From positions 150,808,899-150,872,898 of the forward strand of contig CM041294.1 of NCBI GenBank assembly GCA_023052935.1: a DNA stretch of 64,000 nt, given 5' to 3'. The notes beneath the pieces are model-generated. The model saw only the letters and a program-made list of their open reading frames with translations, searched no databases and was not told the DNA's origin. Both the position numbers and the translations under genes were made by a program. The stretch is from Piezodorus guildinii (lineage: Eukaryota; Arthropoda; Insecta; Hemiptera; Pentatomidae). The number at the start of each line of letters is the position of its first letter. Position 1 is the stretch's first letter. Shown piece by piece: positions 54,311 to 64,000 of the stretch.

Positions 54311-54560
54311 GGAGCGGCTTGGTCTAGTGATTAGAGCACTAGTTTACTGTGCTCCGTGTCCTGAAATTCGATTCCGGTATGGAGCCTCCTAGGCTAGACT
54401 CAGAGCCTCTATAAAGTGGTAACAATAACATTGGAAAAAAAAACTGGCGTGACCGTATCTCGCAAATCACCTCATATGCACGCCTTTGCCTAGAAACAGT
54501 ACTAATCTCTATATGTATGAGCCAGATTTTCTAGGGTTGTAGTGGACAGGTTTTTTTTTT
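54311..54560 (+). mobile_element. SINE-1
   Basis: Head GGAGCGGCTTGGTCTAGTGA and TTAGAGCACTAGTTTACTGT, box B AATTCGATTCCGG, body with CTATAAAGTGGTAACAATAA, and 3' end AGTACTAATCTCTATATGTA shared with the other two copies. Confidence 0.8.
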
Positions 54561-54644
54561 TCGATTTATTTTTAATTAAATAAACAATAGCAATATAGTA
54601 TCTAAAATGCTGAGTGTTTATAATACTTAAAAAAAAAAAAAAAA

Positions 54645-54675
<31 letters not shown>

Positions 54676-54696
54676 TTTTATATATTATATATATTC

Positions 54697-54765
54697 TCTT
54701 CTTTCAGTTTGTTATCAAATCAAGTTGTATATTTATCCGTTTTTATTAATGCTAAAAAGATGAAA
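54697..54765 (+). mobile_element. Family A, interior scrap
   Basis: TTCAGTTTGTTATCAAATCA, TATATTTATCCGTTTTTATT, TGATGAAATGG-like block. Confidence 0.4.
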
Positions 54766-54784
54766 TGGTTCTTTTTTTCGAATA

Positions 54785-54958
54785 TTTTTTTTCTTTAACA
54801 ACAATTTTTATTGAATAATTACAATCTGTTCCGATTTGGAATCAAAATATGGCTAAAAGATATGATACATACTACATTCATACAATATTTACACAGCATA
54901 AAATTACAATAAATATATACACAATAATGAATCAATACAATAAAGTCAAGAAATCGCT
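54785..54958 (-). pseudogene. J4-type Jockey 3' untranslated fragment
   Basis: Matches the 3' end of J4: TTATTGAATAATTACAATCT, ACATTCATACAATATTTACA, AATACAATAAAGTCAAG. No coding part. Confidence 0.5.
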
Positions 54959-55798
54959 TTTTTTTTTTTTTTTTTTTTTTTGAATATAATTTTTTTGTTA
55001 ACTATCGGACGAAATGGCCTAGTGCTTTAAGGGCCTTAATGTTGTTAAATATATAAATATTCTACTTTTCGTATATTTAAACCCTTTAAATTCGGTATTA
55101 TAAAAAAAACAAATTCAAAATCAATACTATGTTTGTTGATCGCACAAGATTTTTTAGCTTTTATGATTTTCTATTTCATCATAATCACCTTGAAAATTTA
55201 GTCTAGAAAGTTAATAAAACTTTTATAAAATTAAAAGACAACTAAATAAATGGTATTCCGTGTCAGTTTGTCTTTATCCTTATTGAAATAATCTGAAAGA
55301 GCTTGAGTGTCGATTTCTCATCGAAAATGGATTTTTCAGGCAATTAATTCCCCTATTATTATTTATACTGGTAAGTGTTAAATTATTATACAGTATTATA
55401 AATTTTTATTACCTTTTCATATATTTTGATCCGTTATTCCAATAATGTAGAAGAAGCAATAATTTCAATCAAACGTAATAGAATTTTACTACTTAAAGAA
55501 TATAATTTTCAAGGAATAAAAGTTATATATAAGGATAATAATGATAATATGAGAATAAAAGTTTATTATATAAAATGAATAAACATATACAAATAAATAA
55601 AAGTTCGCAGAAAACAAAACAGAACCTAACCCTGATATATATCAGCGTGGGCTTCTACTGTAAACAACAATATTGCATATTTGTACGAATGTATACTGTA
55701 TATTTGGGTTTGTATATTTATATATTGAGATTTTTCAGAAATTGATATTTCAAGTTTCGTTAATATCATTAATTCAAATAAATGAGCATAAAATAAAA
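54959..55798. other. AT-rich DNA, no gene seen
   Basis: T run at 54959-54981; a faint Family A-like bit near 55255-55310 (TATTGAAATAATCTGAAAGA). No gene. Confidence 0.35.
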
Positions 55799-56217
55799 TT
55801 GTATCATTATTAAGGTAGATAGATTTCGGGCTGAATAAATTCTTCCATAAATACTCAATTTTTTATTTCATTAAGATGACGTTTCGGGATATTCTCCCAT
55901 CTTTAGAAGTCTTATTATATATTCAGAAATCCTAACATTTTTACTAATACACACAACTAGGTAAATTAGTAAAAATGAAGTTGAGGACAAAGATCTGAGC
56001 AAGAGTATTGCTCAGATCTGATGTTTTTAAATATTGACTTCATTTTTACTAATTTATCTGGTTGAATGTGTGTATTAGTAAAAATGTTAGGATTTCTGAA
56101 TATATAACAAGACTTTGTGGATGGGAGAATATCCCGAAAGTCATGTTGATGAAATAAAAAATTGAGTAATTATGGAAGAATTTATTCATACCGAAATCTA
56201 TCTTAATAATTATACAA
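55799..56217. mobile_element. Foldback element with hammerhead-like arms
   Basis: 419 bp with inverted arms of roughly 185 bp: TATTAAGGTAGATAGATTTC, AATAAATTCTTCCATAA, GACGTTTCGGGATATTCTCC, ATTCAGAAATCCTAACATTT, TTTACTAATACACACA, each with its inverse on the right. The centre has a perfect 12-bp hairpin AGATCTGAGCAA (55991-56002). On the minus strand CTAAAGATGGGAGAATATCC then CGAAAC mimics a hammerhead core with a 4-bp helix II. Architecture as at 52571. Confidence 0.75.
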
Positions 56218-56849
56218 GATCATCCGTTGTTTAGAATATATTTATATAAAAAATTGTATTAGTTCTCTATGCAATATTGTTTAAATTATTTATTATAACC
56301 TGACAGTTTTTTTAATTAAACATTGTCAGTTATGCACCATTGTAGTCGACCGAGAAAACTAATTAATAAATAAATAATATCCTTTAAAGAATTAGGTTTC
56401 ACCTTCGATAAATAATACGTAGAAACAAAATTTTGTATGAAAAAAATCCGTTCCTTTTGCGAATTAAAAAAAATCCCAATATTTGATAAATATTCGATGG
56501 AAAATGTTTTGCAAAACAAACAGAAAATCATTAATTTAATAGAGATATTGCGTTATGACCATAGCAGTCTTAATTTGTAATTTCTTCTTGAAAAGAAGCT
56601 GAAAATGTACATGGTCTTCCTTTCTTAAGCTCTTTTATTAAAAATTATACAACTTCCAGACATGCATCAGATTCTAATTCAAAAGATAAGTCAATTGCCT
56701 ATACTGTTATTTCTCACTTGAAGAAGTACAATCTGGGATGATATTTGATAAGATTAGCAAACGGAAAAAAATAAAATAATGGATAAAAAAAGAAACCGAA
56801 GAGGAGAGAAGAGAACCAAAAAAAAAAAAATTAACACAGTAAAATAAAT
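56218..56849. other. AT-rich DNA, no gene seen
   Basis: A 71-codon minus frame at 56316-56531 has no recognised domain. Confidence 0.3.
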
Positions 56850-57580
56850 TCTGTTAATTCTTCACAGATTCTCTTAAAGTATAACTGAAGAATTGTTTGA
56901 TCGTCCGAAGCTATGGTTTGTCTATTTTTTTGTAAAAAGATGCTTTCTTCTTGTGAAATTAATTTTTCTCTTTTCTTCCCATATTTATATTTATTTTGCT
57001 TACGTATTGAAGTAATCTCCAATTTCCTTTACCACATTTCGTCAAACAATAATCATTCATTTCCTCTTCATTCATATGATACGCTCATTCAAAAAAGTTT
57101 CCATACACCCATAAGTGAATTCGTAGTTCTGAAAGCTGAGGTTGATTTCCTCCACACTTCTGATATTCCATCTGACCCAAAAATATGAAATTTGGATAAA
57201 AGAGAATATGACCCTTTCCCAGAAATTGTTCGGTTTATTTACAAACTCCCTACCAAATTAAAGCTGCTTCTTCTGGTTTAACTTACTGAATAAGGGCTTT
57301 CTTCTTGCGACCCGACCACTGCATCTTTTCCTTCTAAGAATATTGTTGACTTTTTTTGGTAGTGTGAGGATTTGCATAGACTTCAGCAAGGATGGCGATT
57401 CTCCAGTCCCCTGTCTTCCAGTACTCAGCCTATCCTCTAAACATTTTAACTCTCTATGTCTTTATAGTACATACTGTATAGTAGCATGTGACTTATTCAA
57501 CAGATACGCAATTTTTCTTTGCGATAAGCCCTGCGAACCATAAGCTCCCTCAAGTCACGAGAAACACGCATATTGAAAAG
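56850..57580 (-). pseudogene. Tc1-like transposase remnant
   Basis: On the minus strand, with many frame breaks: MRVSRDLRELMVRRAYRKEK (helix-turn-helix start), RLSTGRQGTGESPSLL, VNNILRRKRCSGRVARRKPL, NQKK..FGREFVNKPNNFWE, IFGSDGIS, VWRK and YGCMETF-like. This order (RVARRKPLLS, N..FW..V.FS, F..FGSDG) is that of Tc1-family transposases. The catalytic region is interrupted by stops. Ends not found. Confidence 0.65.
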
Positions 57581-57953
57581 ATAACAGCTTCCCATGCCCA
57601 AGTTATGTTAGTACTGAACTATGATTTGATTATAGAGATAATATTTATACATATAACACTAATAATACGGTCAAAATAGGATTATTATTCTAAGTGTATT
57701 TTTGACATATCATTAACAAATGACATTCTGCCTCGTTTTGTTTTAATGATAAAATGAAAATAAATATATCTATTCTTTTACCTAATATTTTTATTATTAA
57801 TTTAGACATTAGAAAATTGTTAAAAGTTGAAAATAAATAGCTATGCGAAATAATAGCATGCTGTATGGAAACTTTTTTTTTTTTTGTGTATATATCCCTT
57901 GAATTATGCTGAGTAATTCAATATATATTATTTACATATATATTGATATTTTG

Positions 57954-58557
<604 letters not shown>

Positions 58558-58840
58558 GTTTGTTTATTTATTTAACGCCACTTTATGCTACTATGGCTAA
58601 TCGGACGATGCTACAGTGGGGGTCCTAAATTTTGCCTATCCAGATTTTATTAGGATAGGGATATTTAACGAATACCTGACATCGCACAGGCTCGGGACCG
58701 CCTTTTAACGTCCCCTCCGAAGGACGGCATAACTAAGGATTTCTTACTCACATTTAAAAATCCTAGGACCACCTGCGGGTTTGAACCCGTGACCTTTGGC
58801 ATAGGAGGTTGTTATGCTTGCCCCTCAGCTACTAGTGATC
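58558..58840 (-). mobile_element. SINE-2, near full length
   Basis: GTTTGTTTATTTATTTAACG to GCTACTAGTGATCC. Body and box B as in 2321-2606. Confidence 0.85.
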
Positions 58841-58973
58841 CTTCTTAAAAAAATAAAAAAGTTATCAATCATTAAAAAGAAAACAAAAACTGGTACATGT
58901 AAGTATACCCATTTAGTCTCAATGACAACTAGCTGAAATAATTAATTAATCCTAACTAAACATTCTGGTGCGC

Positions 58974-59799
58974 GCAACACACGATTTTCACTTCTCTTCG
59001 TTGTTAAAATCAATTTAAGAATTTCAAATTATATACAGATACAAATGAATTGTTGAAGAATTAATTATTATGAATTTCAATAGAAACATGTGTTTTATTA
59101 AACAATATATTATATTTTTATCTACAACAATCAGCTAAACTTTAAAATTTCGTGTATTAGATAATATTTTTTCTAAAATCAGTAGCTATCTAACGGTATA
59201 TTATACATCTATATTACTATTCTTGTGTTCAAAAACATGAAAATTGCATTGAAAAATATGTGTTCAGTTTCAGAAATATGTGTTCCTTTAGTTGGGTATC
59301 GAATTCATTCATTTTATATATATACATGTTTTTCATCAGTGGTAACAAGATAATAAATTTATTTTATAGAATAAACCAAATTAAAGGTACTTTAGAAGAA
59401 AAAAATTTAAAATATCGGCATTTAAGCTCTGTCAGACTATTTTTATCAAAATCAAACCTACATGATATTAAAGCCTATTGAATTTTACATCGATATAGCG
59501 AGTTTAAACAAAATCTTCGAAACCGTTTTTGAGAAAATCGTAAAAAGGTGCAAAGTGCGAGGTATAAAGTGGCTCTTCAGGCTAGCCGATTTTGATGAAA
59601 AAGTTGGTGTAAGATTTCGGGCGTGAAATAAATGTTAGAAGAAATTTTAGTTCCGTACAACTTTTCGTTTTTGCGCTAGACTTACTACAAACACACGGAC
59701 ACACACACCCTTTTCCGGGACTTGGTTATTTGGACTCAGGGGACCGTAAAATGTTAGAATTCGAAAATGTTGTCGATCGCAATACTTTCCCTTCCCTTC
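58974..59799 (+). mobile_element. Family A, first of a tandem pair
   Basis: L end TCTGGTGCGCGCAACACACG followed by ATTTTCACTTCTC; interior complete, with ACACACGGACACACACACCC in place of a long CA tract. It lacks its R palindrome and continues CCCTTCCCTTCGTTGTTAAA directly into the next unit. Confidence 0.85.
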
Positions 59800-60648
59800 C
59801 CTTCGTTGTTAAAATCAATTTAAGAATTTCAAAATATATACAGATACAAATAAATTGTTAAAGAATTAATTATTTTGAATTTCAATAGAAACATGTGATT
59901 TATTAAATACTATATTATATTCTTATCTACAACAACCAGTTAGTTGTATCGGCTTTTCATCACTCTCCATTAAACTTTAAAATTTTGTGTATTAGATAAT
60001 ATTTTTTTTCTAAAATCTATAGCTATCTAACGGTATATCATATATTAATATATATATATATATTAATATTCTTGTGTTCAAAAACATGAAAATTGCATTA
60101 AAAAAACATGTGTTTCTTTAAATGGGTATCGAATTCATTCAATTTATATTTACGAGTATACCTGTTTTTCATCAGTAGTAACAGGATAATAAATTTATTT
60201 TTACAGAATAAACAAAATTAAAGGTACTTTAGAAGAAGAAAATTTAAAATATCGGCACTTAAGCCCTGTCAGACTATTCTTATCAGAATCAAACCTACAT
60301 GATATTAAAGCCTATTGAATTTTACATCGATATAGCCAGTTTAAACAAAATCGTCGGAACCGTTTTTGAGAAAATTGTAAAAAGGTGCAAAGTGCGTGGT
60401 ATAAAGTGGCTCTTCTGGCTAGCCGATTTTGATGAAAAAGTTGGTGTAAGATCTCGGGTGTGAAATATGAAATTTTAGTTCCGTACAACTTTTTATTTTT
60501 GTAGACTTACTACAAACACACACAGACCTTTTTCGGGACTTGGTTCTTTGGACTCAGGGGACCGTAAAATGTGTATTTCCGTTGAAATCTGGAATTCGAA
60601 AATTTTCACGATCGCAATACTTTCTCTTACTATATATTTTACATAAGT
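59800..60648 (+). mobile_element. Family A, second of a tandem pair
   Basis: Starts at the inner side of the L motif (CTTCGTTGTTAAAATCAATT), repeats the whole unit in the same direction and ends CTTACTATATATTTTACATA with AGTAAAAA. The two units share private differences from the other copies (AGAATTTCAAA, ACAGATACAAAT). Confidence 0.85.
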
Positions 60649-60849
60649 AAAAAAAAAAATACCTCCTTTGGATCTTTAGAGGAGGGTTTCTCCTCCGTGT
60701 TAAAAATTCTTGGTTTTGCATTCTGTTATATATAGTAAAGTTGTTCGCGGTATTGTATATTTGTAATTCATTCATATATTATAAGTTATGTAAAATTATT
60801 ATTAGTTTTGCCTAATTTAAATTTCAAAATATTGCTATTGCCATTCTGA

Positions 60850-60917
60850 GCGGAGTAGCTCACTGGGTCTCTGGGCTATTGATCTCAAGGTCGTGGGTTC
60901 GATTGCCGTCTTGGCAG
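60850..60917 (+). pseudogene. tRNA-like sequence (SINE head or pseudogene)
   Basis: Good box A (TAGCTCACTGGG) and box B (GGTTCGATTGCC), about 41 nt apart, with CTATTGA in the anticodon loop position. Acceptor strands do not pair. Could be the head of a third SINE family. Confidence 0.5.
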
Positions 60918-61152
60918 GACTGTTAATATATTTTATTATATTATATGTTATTATTATGTTGTTTCTACGTGGATCCATGCTAAGGGATCTTTTTATTCTA
61001 TTAAAGATGATGCAAAATACCCTATAATTCGGAAAAAAACAAGGTTGTTGAGTATGGTTTATTCCATATCCTTGGCCAAGAAACAGGAAAGATTTTTAAC
61101 TTGTACTAGGATCGAATTTCGTTGGTTTTTCTTTTTGTAATATCAAGATGAA

Positions 61153-61154
<2 letters not shown>

Positions 61155-61193
<39 letters not shown>

Positions 61194-61620
61194 ACAATTT
61201 AAGCTTCTATATATTTAACATTATGAAAAACCGCTTCAAATTATTATACAATGGTTTATTATATCCAAATAACTATATTAGGGTATAACTGTTTATAAAA
61301 CTATTTATAGACAGTTAACTAGTTTAAAAAGCAATAAATAAATCAAAGGAAAATGACCTAAAATGGTCTATTTCCAATGCTAATTTCTAAACGCTATACC
61401 TCTGCTATTCCAATGATTCTTTTTTCGCTTCGTAGGAAATTTAATTATTTACGAAATAGGCATTTAATCATTCATTAATTCAGCCTAACGAAATAATTAA
61501 TTATTTTTTTCGTTATTCGCATTTTACGTATCTTAAAACGAAAATCCTCAAATTTCGAGGGGGAGATATGTTTTTATTTTGGGCAAATACAAAGGTTCAT
61601 TATTGAAAATAATAAACTAA
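61155..61620 (-). mobile_element. Family B copy with 38-nt poly(A)
   Basis: Minus reading: TTATTATTTTCAATAATGAA, CCTTTGTATTTGCCC, CCCTCGAAATTTGAGGATTT, ATACGTAAAATGCGAATAAC, ending before a pure T38 run on the plus strand (61155-61192). If the run is its tail, Family B may be retroposed. Confidence 0.55.
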
Positions 61621-62161
61621 TATTAATATATATATACACACACATGTGTATATAAATATATATACATATTTTATTTTTTTTATTATTAATACAATACTAA
61701 TATTATTTCACATAAGGACTAAACAAGGGTTAGGGTACTATATTTAGATATTGTATGGTTATCTGTTGTCGAAATAGCTTACGGAAAAATGATAATTAAA
61801 GGTACTTTAATTATTCTTTTCTTTTAACTTTTTTCTTAAACCATTTAATTAACTGATTAATTTATTTAAAAAATAATAATAAAAACATGTTAATTTAAAA
61901 TATGTTAACCATAGAAAATTGTTATTTATTTTTAATTCTTACTAAATTTCTAACTAAGTAACAATTTTCATTTAGTAATGAAAAATAAACTACCGAAATA
62001 ACTATTGTTTTATTTATATTGAAATTATTTGTTTTATTATTACTATTTTTTATTATAAACTTATTATTCATGTTATTTTAGTTCAATTAATCAGCGGTAA
62101 AAAATAACCCGTAGTGATAATATTAGCAATTTCAAAAAATATTTAGGCCACTCTTTTCAAA
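61621..62161. other. AT-rich DNA, no gene seen
   Basis: Short TA and CA runs; 61795-61815 has a stray AATTAAAGGTACTTTAATT, the first part of which matches a Family A block. Confidence 0.35.
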
Positions 62162-62235
62162 GGCGCCGTGGCTTAGTTGGTTAAAGCGCCTGTCTAGTAA
62201 ACAGGAGATCGTGAGTTCGAATCTCGCCGGTGCCT
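62162..62235 (+). tRNA. tRNA-Thr (AGT)
   Basis: Same 74-nt tRNA as at 40606-40679: acceptor GGCGCCG/CGGTGCC, anticodon AGT at 62196-62198 in loop CTAGTAA, T arm GTTCGAAT, box A and B intact. Followed by a T5 terminator at 62240-62244. The 5' flanks of the two copies show no obvious similarity. Confidence 0.97.
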
Positions 62236-64000
62236 AAGATTTTTGTTAATTCAAAATTTTGAGTAATTTTAAATTTAAGTTAATACAATGATATAACATA
62301 GTAATAAAAATTTTAAATTAACTTTTAAATATATTTGTCTTTATTTACTTCACCATATAATTGAGTTAAAAGTTTTCTGTCAGATTTAAGAACCTCTTCT
62401 TTTGATGTATTTGATTTCGTGAAGCTATTATCGTGCTAGTATTTATTTTTACTTCAATACATTTTATGTAAATTAACCATAAGAACTGGTTATATGACGT
62501 ATAATCCCAAAAAATCATTCAACAAATATATAAATCAGATTTATCATATTCTTTAAATCTGGTTTAAACCTAAATCATTATTAATTACTTTTTTTTTAAA
62601 TAATATAAAGAAAACCTTTCAGAATTATGGTACAAAATTATTGAATGAATTATACTTTCTTGTTATTTATTTATTTTTATGACGTTTCGTAAGTCTCTCA
62701 ATTTAAGACTAATTTATAATTATATTAAATAGGTTTAAAAATTTCGAAGTATTTAATTGTTATAGAATATATATATATATGATTTGCTGCAGATGGAATA
62801 AAAAAGATAAAAAAAATTTTTATGTTCTTGATGATGAGAAAGTAACTCTTGAATCGTTTTATAACAGATATAATTAAATAACAAAAAGACTGAGAAATTC
62901 AATAATTTTACATACAGAATTAATAATTAAGTGACAAGATAAATGAATCTTTAACTTATTTTATCACAATTTACCAATTTTATAAGTTAATTTATTTTCA
63001 TTAAATTCAATTTTCAATAACTAGTGCTATTTTTATTTTATTATATTTTCAATCTATTTATTTATTTCAATTATTAATTTATTTATTTTATTTTATTCCT
63101 CTTTCTTCTTATAAGTCGAAAATGGAATCTCTAGAGTCATAATACTAATAATAATTATGAGCCTATTATTGGGGATATTGTATTATACAGCTAAATTAAA
63201 ATAATTAAGTTATTTATTTATGTATATAAATTACATCTAAATATATTAAATAAATTGAATTTAAATTGGCTATGTATTATTATTTTATTTATTTTCAATG
63301 TAGCTTTATGATTGCTCTGAACGAAAAATCGACTGCTGACAATAATAAATATAATAATTTTAAATTAAAATAATTATTATTTGTAAATGCTGCTAAATGA
63401 GTTTAAATTATACACATTTTCCTGTTGAAACTTAACGTAATTAGTTAACTTTTTTTTTATGAATATATTATTCGGATCAGTCTCTTCTATTGTATTTATA
63501 TATTTATTTATCATAACATATAAAACATGATTATTAAAACATTACGTTTCGAGGTACCTTATGCCTCATCTTCAGATTTTCAAATATCATCTAAAATATA
63601 ATTGAATGAATATTATAAGCAACTATACATACATTATCAATAAATTAGAATCAATTTATCACTTAAAATATTTACAATCTGTTATAAAATGTTTTTATTA
63701 AAATTCTACTTACATTTATTTCCATATTATATCCCAATATAAGTCATTTAATATTGTAGTATTATTCATATTAAGTTCCTAGATATGAATAATTCTGTTG
63801 AAATAATTTATCTTTTCATTGTCACATATTAATTCTTTCAACATTTTGCTGCTATACACTTGCAACTATCATGTAGACTAAATTCGGATTTATCTAATTC
63901 CTATCTTGTACTATTCAATGTTTTCAAATATCCACAACATAATTTTTATCTAGGTTAGAGATTAATTATATATACACACATTATACTGTTCCGAATAATA
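62236..64000. other. Very AT-rich DNA, no gene seen
   Basis: No protein frame or recognised transposon. Two Penelope-type signatures (GACGTTTCG at about 62681 and ATTACGTTTCGAGG at 63541) are the only features of note. Confidence 0.4.
63546..63575 (-). ncRNA. Hammerhead-like core (Penelope-type)
   Basis: On the minus strand CTGAAGA (63575-63569), helix II candidate TGAGG/CCTC, then GAAAC (63550-63546). CTGAAGA...GAAAC is a frequent variant in Penelope-like terminal repeats. Cleavage arm not identified. Confidence 0.4.

Overview
The window looks like nuclear DNA of an arthropod, most likely an insect. It is strongly AT-rich, has long A/T and TA runs, carries eukaryotic tRNA genes with Pol III T-run terminators (initiator Met, two Thr-AGT), and is packed with animal-type transposons (mariner, Tc1, RTE, Jockey, tRNA-derived SINEs). 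The species cannot be named from the sequence. I recognise no host protein-coding gene; every reading frame with a recognisable product belongs to a transposable element and nearly all are broken.

The dominant component is one unnamed repeat, called Family A here. About 35 full or partial copies cover roughly 14 kb by my coordinates, in both orientations. Its L end begins TCTGGTGCGGGCAACACACG followed by ACTTTCACTTACCT. Its R end carries the same 12-14 bp in inverted orientation inside a hairpin-forming palindrome, and a (CA)n tract lies about 100-190 bp inside the R end. Asymmetric inverted repeats, an end hairpin and an internal microsatellite resemble non-autonomous Helentron/HINE (DINE-1-like) rolling-circle elements. 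That class assignment is inference.

Layout: 0.9-1.7 kb Family A fused to a deleted mariner; 2.3-6.2 kb SINE-2, Family A, Jockey and RTE fragments; 6.4-6.5 kb a perfect 18-bp hairpin next to a hammerhead-ribozyme-like core; 6.9-11.2 kb a 2-kb inverted repeat around a 0.5-kb unique spacer; 11.2-17.3 kb Family A and SINE-2 copies; 18.4-24.2 kb Jockey, RTE and other non-LTR fragments with nested SINEs; 24-29 kb Family A, Family B and deleted mariners; 29.5-31.1 kb the longest reverse transcriptase (RTE-B); 33-39.4 kb Jockey copies and a mariner with perfect ends; 40-45 kb tRNA-Thr, foldback MITE and Family A composites; 45.5-49.8 kb non-LTR tails, two Jockey copies and Family A; 50-53.6 kb Family B, SINE-1, a third RTE lineage split by a foldback element, and initiator tRNA-Met; 54-58 kb SINE-1, a foldback and a Tc1 remnant; 58.5-60.6 kb SINE-2 and a tandem pair of Family A units; 60.8-64 kb a tRNA-like sequence, Family B, tRNA-Thr and very AT-rich DNA.

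The elements do not form a pathway. They form a nested archive: Jockey inside Family A, Family B inside Family A, a TA-flanked MITE inside Family A, and a foldback inside an RTE. Such nested dense deposits suit heterochromatin or a piRNA-cluster-like locus, but nothing in the sequence alone proves that.
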